Below are positions 59,828 to 64,000 of a DNA stretch of 64,000 nucleotides, piece after piece. The stretch spans positions 3,038,001 through 3,102,000 of the forward strand of contig NC_015145.1 of NCBI RefSeq assembly GCF_000189535.1. Reading direction: 5' to 3'. The position numbers and the translations under genes were made by a program. The first letter of the stretch is position 1; every line of letters begins with the position of its first letter. The stretch comes from Pseudarthrobacter phenanthrenivorans Sphe3 (lineage in GTDB: Bacteria > Actinomycetota > Actinomycetes > Actinomycetales > Micrococcaceae). The notes under the pieces are model-generated. The model saw only the letters and a program-made list of their open reading frames with translations. It ran no database searches and was not told the DNA's origin.

Positions 59828-61186
59828 TCAGGCGCGGAGTTCGGCTTCCAGCCGCTCGAGTTCCGCCACCACGGCGGCCCGCTTGGGTGAGCGCGGCGGA
59901 AGGAGGCGGAGCGCCGCACGGCGGACCCCGACGTCGTCCCTTGCCTCCGGAAGTTCGGCGTACCTCAGCAGCGACTCCGCGCTGCCGTCCGTCAGGACCG
60001 CCTCCCGGAGCAGCATCGAAACCCGCTCCCGGAGCTCGGTGATGCCGGGGGCCTCCGAGCGCGGCAGCACGGCGCCCCGATAGATCTCCAGGGCGATCCG
60101 GTGGGCACCGCGCTGCAGGCAGCTCAGCACCTGCGCCGAGTCCGGCACCAGGTCCAGCGGCAGGCGGTAGGGCCGTGACTCCGGGACTGCGTCCGGGTTG
60201 AGTTGCTGCAGCACCTTGCGGAGCCTGACCATTTCGGCGCGGAGGGTCATGGTGGAGCCTTCTCCGGGGTACAGCAGGCCGCACAGCTCTTCCGCGCTCA
60301 AACCGTCCGGGCGGGAGCTGAGCAGGGCCAGGATCTCGCTGTGCCGGGCGGACAGCGTGATGGTTTTGCCCTGCAGGCTGAGCAGTGCCTGGTCGCGGCC
60401 CAGCAGCTGCAGGCTGTTGCGGTAGAGGCTGGTTTCCTTGGCGGCGCCGGCCACGGCGGAAGCGCTGCGTGCCGTGCTACCTGACGCCCGTCGTCGTACC
60501 GGTGTGCGGGCCAGCTCCGCCGCCAGCTGGAGGCGTTGGACACGCAGCTGGGCCTGCGCGGCAGCCACTGTTGCCTCCACGAGGGACAAGGTATGCGGGG
60601 CTACTGCGGTGTCCGTCCCGGTGATGTCCACAACTCCCAGCACCGCACCGGAGTCCGGGTCGTGGAACGGCACGGCGGTGCAGCTCCACGCATGCACGGC
60701 CCGCTGGTAGTGCTCGGCACCGGCAATCTGGATTCCGCGGTCCAGGGCGAGGGCCGTTCCCGGGGCGCTGGTGCCCACGCTGGCCTCGGACCAGTCGGCG
60801 CCGGCGACGAACATCATGCCTTCGGCGCGGCGCTGCATCACGGGATCGCCTTCCACCCACAGCAGCCGGCCCACCTCATCGCCCACCGCTACCAGCAGTC
60901 CGCTGTCATGGCTCGGCTGGACCAGGAGCTTGCTGATGACCGGCATGATCGCGGCCAGGGGATGCTGCCGGCGGTAATCTTCCAGCTCGTCCCGGTCGAT
61001 GGCCAGCGGCGCTGCGGGACTGTCCGGGTTTGCCTTGAACCCGGCGGACCGCTGCCAGGACTCCCTGATGAGCTTGCGCAGGCCTGGAATTTCCGGGGTG
61101 CCGGCCGCGGCACCATCCAGCAACTCATGCCCGGCAAGGGCTGCCCGCTGGTGCGGCTCGGCGGCCGGCTGGATCAGGTTCGTCAT
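59828..61186 (-). CDS. GAF-domain transcriptional regulator of the alcohol operon (AcoR-like N-terminus)
   Basis: 452 residues from ATG 61186 (MTNLIQPAAEP). The N-terminal ~200 residues resemble the sensory part of AcoR-like activators, with RESWQRSAGFKANPD and a GAF domain. The C-terminal part (~290-370) has a winged-helix pattern (LSARHSEILALLSSRPDGLSAEEL ... LRAEMVRLRKVL) and a Leu/Arg-rich tail. There is no sigma-54 AAA+ domain, in line with the usual lack of sigma-54 in actinobacteria. It is the likely activator of the adjacent aldehyde/alcohol genes. Confidence 0.87.
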   Translation of the reverse strand: MTNLIQPAAEPHQRAALAGHELLDGAAAGTPEIPGLRKLIRESWQRSAGFKANPDSPAAPLAIDRDELEDYRRQHPLAAIMPVISKLLVQPSHDSGLLVAVGDEVGRLLWVEGDPVMQRRAEGMMFVAGADWSEASVGTSAPGTALALDRGIQIAGAEHYQRAVHAWSCTAVPFHDPDSGAVLGVVDITGTDTAVAPHTLSLVEATVAAAQAQLRVQRLQLAAELARTPVRRRASGSTARSASAVAGAAKETSLYRNSLQLLGRDQALLSLQGKTITLSARHSEILALLSSRPDGLSAEELCGLLYPGEGSTMTLRAEMVRLRKVLQQLNPDAVPESRPYRLPLDLVPDSAQVLSCLQRGAHRIALEIYRGAVLPRSEAPGITELRERVSMLLREAVLTDGSAESLLRYAELPEARDDVGVRRAALRLLPPRSPKRAAVVAELERLEAELRA

Positions 61187-61382
61187 CGAACTCCCAATGA
61201 TGGTGCGCGGCTTTCGTTCTGCCAGCCCGGCAATTGTACATCCCTCAGCCAGCTGGACGGCGGCCGGAATGCGTTGCTTTTGGCGCCCGTGGCAGGGCGG
61301 TCCCTGGAACGGCGCGGCTGCGGGAACCGGATGCCTGCAAAAGTCACGCAAACAGGTTTTGCGTCAGCGGCCAACCGGGATG

Positions 61383-62813
61383 TCAGCCGCGGGAGATGCG
61401 GATCATCTCCTCGCGCGGCACCACCTTGATGCGCTCCCTGACCACGTGGTCCAGGCCCTCGGGTCCGGTCCAGGCCGCGCCCAGGCCGGCCTCGTGGGCG
61501 TCGAGCTTGTTCCAGCCCTCCCACGTGGTGTACTCGATGCCCCGCTCTTCCAGCAGGTCGATGATGGCCTGCGGATCCGGGTTCTGGGCGGGCGGCAGCG
61601 TGAGCCGGTCCTCGAGCAGGAAGCCGATGGTCTCCAGGGCGTCCCCCTTGGTGTGGCCGATCAGGCCTACCGGGCCGCGCTTGATCCAGCCTGTGGCATA
61701 GATGCCCGGAACCGGGTTGCCTTCGGCGTCCAGCACCCGGCCGCCCTCGTTCGGAATGACACCGCGCTTGGCATCGTATTCCAGTTCGTCCAGGGCGGAG
61801 CCATGGTAGCCGATGGCCCGGTACACGGCCTGGACCGGATATTCGATGTACTCGCCGGTGCCTTTGACGTTTCCGGTGCCGTCAAGCTGCATGCGCTCAA
61901 ACCTGATGCCGCCCACTTTGCCCGTGCCGTCGTCGAGCACTTCCACCGGGCTGTGCAGGAAGTGCAGGTGCAGCCGGCGGGAGGAGGGGTTTTCGGACTC
62001 GGTGTGCTCCTCCACCAGCCAGTTGGTGAGGGTATTGACCATGGTCTTGATCTGGTTGTTGCTGCGGATCGCCTCATCGGACGCCTCATCGAATTCGAAG
62101 TCCTCCGGGTAGAGCACAATGTCCACGTCGTTCATGTGGCTCAGTTCCCGGAGCTCCAGCGGGGTGAACTTGACCTGGGCCGGGCCGCGGCGGCCAAAGA
62201 CGTGCACGTCCGTGACGGGCGAGGCCTTCAACCCCTGGTAGACGTTGTCCGGGATCTCGGTGCTCAGGAGCTCTTCGGGGTGCTTCACCAGCATGCGTGC
62301 CACGTCCAGGGCCACGTTGCCGTTGCCGATCACGGCGATTTCCCTGGCGTCCAGGGGCCATTCCCGGGCCACGTCCGGGTGGCCGTCGTACCAGGACACG
62401 AAGTCTGCGCCGCCAAATGAACCCTGGAGGCCGATGCCGGGGATGTCCAGGTCTGCGTCCTTGACCGCGCCGGTGGAGAAGATCACGGCATCGTAGAAGG
62501 AGCGGAAGTCGTGGAGGGTGAGGTCCCGGCCGTACGTCACGTTGCCCAGGAACCGGATATCGCCGCGGTCCAGGACCTTGTGCAGCGCGTTGACAATGCC
62601 TTTGATCCGCGGATGGTCCGGAGCGACGCCGTAACGGATCAGGCCATAGGGCGCGGGGTAGGCCTCGAAGAGGTCGATGCTGACTTCGAAGTCACCGTCC
62701 TTCACACCGCTGGATTTGGTGAGGATGTCCGCAGCGTAGACGCCTGCCGGTCCTGCGCCCACAATGGCGACGCGGAGGGGACGGGGGGAGCTGGATTCGC
62801 TGTGGTTGGACAC
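61383..62813 (-). CDS. fprA: Ferredoxin/flavodoxin-NADP reductase, FprA-like
   Basis: About 476 residues. GTG 62813 is chosen because AGAAGGG lies six bases upstream; an ATG at 62837 (MTSPEGLPV) has no ribosome site and is the alternative. FAD site VAIVGAGPAGVYAADIL, LIRYGVAPDHP, an NADP site at IAVIGNGNVALDVARML, and GIYATGWIKRGPVGLIGHTKGD. Adrenodoxin-reductase-like, transferring electrons between NADPH and ferredoxin. Neighbouring genes give no pathway. Confidence 0.92.
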   Translation of the reverse strand: MSNHSESSSPRPLRVAIVGAGPAGVYAADILTKSSGVKDGDFEVSIDLFEAYPAPYGLIRYGVAPDHPRIKGIVNALHKVLDRGDIRFLGNVTYGRDLTLHDFRSFYDAVIFSTGAVKDADLDIPGIGLQGSFGGADFVSWYDGHPDVAREWPLDAREIAVIGNGNVALDVARMLVKHPEELLSTEIPDNVYQGLKASPVTDVHVFGRRGPAQVKFTPLELRELSHMNDVDIVLYPEDFEFDEASDEAIRSNNQIKTMVNTLTNWLVEEHTESENPSSRRLHLHFLHSPVEVLDDGTGKVGGIRFERMQLDGTGNVKGTGEYIEYPVQAVYRAIGYHGSALDELEYDAKRGVIPNEGGRVLDAEGNPVPGIYATGWIKRGPVGLIGHTKGDALETIGFLLEDRLTLPPAQNPDPQAIIDLLEERGIEYTTWEGWNKLDAHEAGLGAAWTGPEGLDHVVRERIKVVPREEMIRISRG

Positions 62814-62892
62814 CGGAAGCCCTTCTGGACTGGTCATGCGGTTCGTGGGGACGCGCGCGCAGCAGGTAGCGCACAATCTCCTATTCTAGGCC

Positions 62893-63891
62893 TCAGCCGC
62901 TCTTGGCCAGCGGAACCACGTCCCCCTCGCGGTACAGCAGCGCGCGGAGCTCGGCCTCGGCGGAGTCAGGCCTCTTGGGATCAATGGTTTCGCCCTCGTG
63001 GTAGTGGTCCAGCACCCGCGGATCCACGTAGCTCTTGCGTGCGATCGACGGCGTGTTCCCCAGCACCTCGGAGGCTTCGATCATGGCCCGGCTGATGGCC
63101 CGCTTCCGCTTGGCGGCTGTCCGCTGGGCTCCGGTCCGGGCCAGGCTGGCCGCGGCGGCCACGGTGCCGCGGAGGGTCCGGAAGTCCTTCGCCGTGAAGT
63201 CGGAACCAGTCCGTTCCTTGACGTAGGCATTGATGTCGGCGCTGGTCACGGGGCGCCAGTGCCGGCCTTCCTTGTAGGCGAGGAGCCTGGCGTTCGGGCC
63301 GCGCCGCTTGAGCAGGCGGAGCAAGGCGGCCAGGTCGGCGTCGCGGATTTCCGATTCCCAGTCCTTGCCGCTCTTGGCCGGGAACCTCAAAAGGATGCGG
63401 TCCTTCCGCACCTGGACGTGGGCGCAGAGCAGGGTGGCGAGCCCGTGGCTGCCGTTTTCATTGGTGTAGCGCTCCGACCCCACGCGAAGGGATCCGCTGT
63501 CCAGCATCCGGAAAGCCCCTGCCAGGACGCGGTCGCGGGTGAACCCCTCACCGCGCAGGTCCATGGTGACCCTGCGCCGGGCCGCCGGCAGCGATTCCGC
63601 CAGCTGGAGGGCACGGTTGAACTTCACCCGGTCCTTCCGTTCGCGCCATTCCGGATGGTAGATGTACTGGCGCCTGCCGACGGCGTCCACCCCGGTGGCC
63701 TGGATATGCCCGTTTTCAAACGGTGCTATCCAGACATCGGTCCAGGCCGGCGGGATGCCGATGCCCTCCAGCCGGTCCCGGACGGGTCCCGGGGGCAGGG
63801 TGGAGCCATCGAGGTCGCGGTAGCTGAAGCCCTTGCCTGCGGCCACCCGGCGGTAGCCGCGGCCCGAGGCGTTGCTGCGCCGGAGCCTCAT
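62893..63891 (-). CDS. DNA topoisomerase IB (poxvirus-type)
   Basis: 332 residues from ATG 63891 (MRLRRSNASG); an ATG at 63918 is an alternative. N-terminal GKGFSYRDLDGSTL, the catalytic arginine region FTAKDFRTLRGT, and active-site tyrosine Y288 in ARKSYVDPRVL are intact. Relaxes supercoils through a 3'-phosphotyrosine intermediate. Poxvirus-type TopIB enzymes are scattered among bacteria, and this one is complete. Only about 80 bp of unannotated sequence follow to the window edge. Confidence 0.95.
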   Translation of the reverse strand: MRLRRSNASGRGYRRVAAGKGFSYRDLDGSTLPPGPVRDRLEGIGIPPAWTDVWIAPFENGHIQATGVDAVGRRQYIYHPEWRERKDRVKFNRALQLAESLPAARRRVTMDLRGEGFTRDRVLAGAFRMLDSGSLRVGSERYTNENGSHGLATLLCAHVQVRKDRILLRFPAKSGKDWESEIRDADLAALLRLLKRRGPNARLLAYKEGRHWRPVTSADINAYVKERTGSDFTAKDFRTLRGTVAAAASLARTGAQRTAAKRKRAISRAMIEASEVLGNTPSIARKSYVDPRVLDHYHEGETIDPKRPDSAEAELRALLYREGDVVPLAKSG

Positions 63892-64000
63892 GGGGCTGTA
63901 TCCGGCCGGTTGGCACATGTCATAAAAGCAAGCCTACTGACTATTTTCGGATTGCGTGCCCTGCCTGCTGGAATACCTGCCTTGCGGGTGGTGTTATGGG

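Noticed and set aside
1..64000. Prophage, insertion sequence or integrase
   Set aside because: No transposase, integrase or phage structural motif was seen among the real genes.

Overview
The window is about 64 kb of high-GC DNA, densely packed with genes on both strands. Gene content and order suggest a free-living actinobacterium of the Arthrobacter/Pseudarthrobacter type (Micrococcaceae). The pointers are a ppk1-mutT1 pair, hadA-hadB near murB, a WXG100-like type VII secretion substrate, a furA-katA pair, many GTG/TTG starts and TAGGCT-like -10 boxes. The genus is an inference; no rRNA is present. No phage, insertion sequence, integrase or CRISPR array was seen. The window is a chromosomal core/accessory mosaic.

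Layout. 1-4.1 kb: end of polyphosphate kinase, a Nudix/histidine-phosphatase protein, a polytopic membrane protein and a decayed GntR regulator. 4.2-8 kb: thyA-dfrA, a small membrane protein and a three-gene WXG100-like module. 8.1-14 kb: a proteobacterial-type asd, an AlkZ-like winged-helix protein, murB, a secreted serine protease and hadB-hadA. 14-22.3 kb: DUF2797, CitE-like lyase, aldo/keto reductase, an alpha-glucosidase with a divergent ROK regulator, two small oxidoreductases and a secreted beta-barrel lipoprotein. 22.6-26.4 kb: tRNA-Met, tRNA-Thr, a DEAD-box helicase with a long leader and a MOSC protein. 26.5-31.1 kb: a DUF1190-like protein, a glutathionylspermidine-synthase-like ligase, an APC permease and a glutaryl-CoA-dehydrogenase-like enzyme. 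31.2-38.4 kb: SDR, metB-cbs, VOC protein, AlkA-like glycosylase, acyl-CoA ligase, monooxygenase. 38.4-45.5 kb: thioredoxin, an ABC-2 exporter, thioesterase, a frameshifted K+ channel, a LysM protein with a sortase-like C-terminus, a CBS-domain protein, tRNA-Tyr and yajQ. 45.6-50.7 kb: htpX, an MFS transporter, furA-katA, DUF2461. 50.6-56.5 kb: a four-gene nitrate/taurine-type ABC importer, TetR and an APC permease. 56.6-61.2 kb: alcohol/aldehyde oxidation operon (aldehyde dehydrogenase, alcohol dehydrogenase, DUF779) with a GAF-domain regulator. 61.3-64 kb: ferredoxin-NADP reductase and topoisomerase IB.

How the genes work together. thyA-dfrA supply dTMP and recycle folate. cbs-metB make cystathionine. 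FurA probably controls the catalase from an AT-rich palindrome. The ROK regulator probably controls the alpha-glucosidase across a shared AT-rich promoter. The GAF regulator probably activates the adjacent alcohol/aldehyde operon.

The most unusual structure is intergenic. Five long, near-perfect palindromes sit at gene 3' ends, four of them between convergent genes. Two pairs are clearly related in sequence, which suggests families of dispersed terminator-like repeats. Other points of interest are two broken genes, the WXG100 module, a sortase-like domain lacking its arginine, and an SOS-box-like palindrome in front of an ABC importer.
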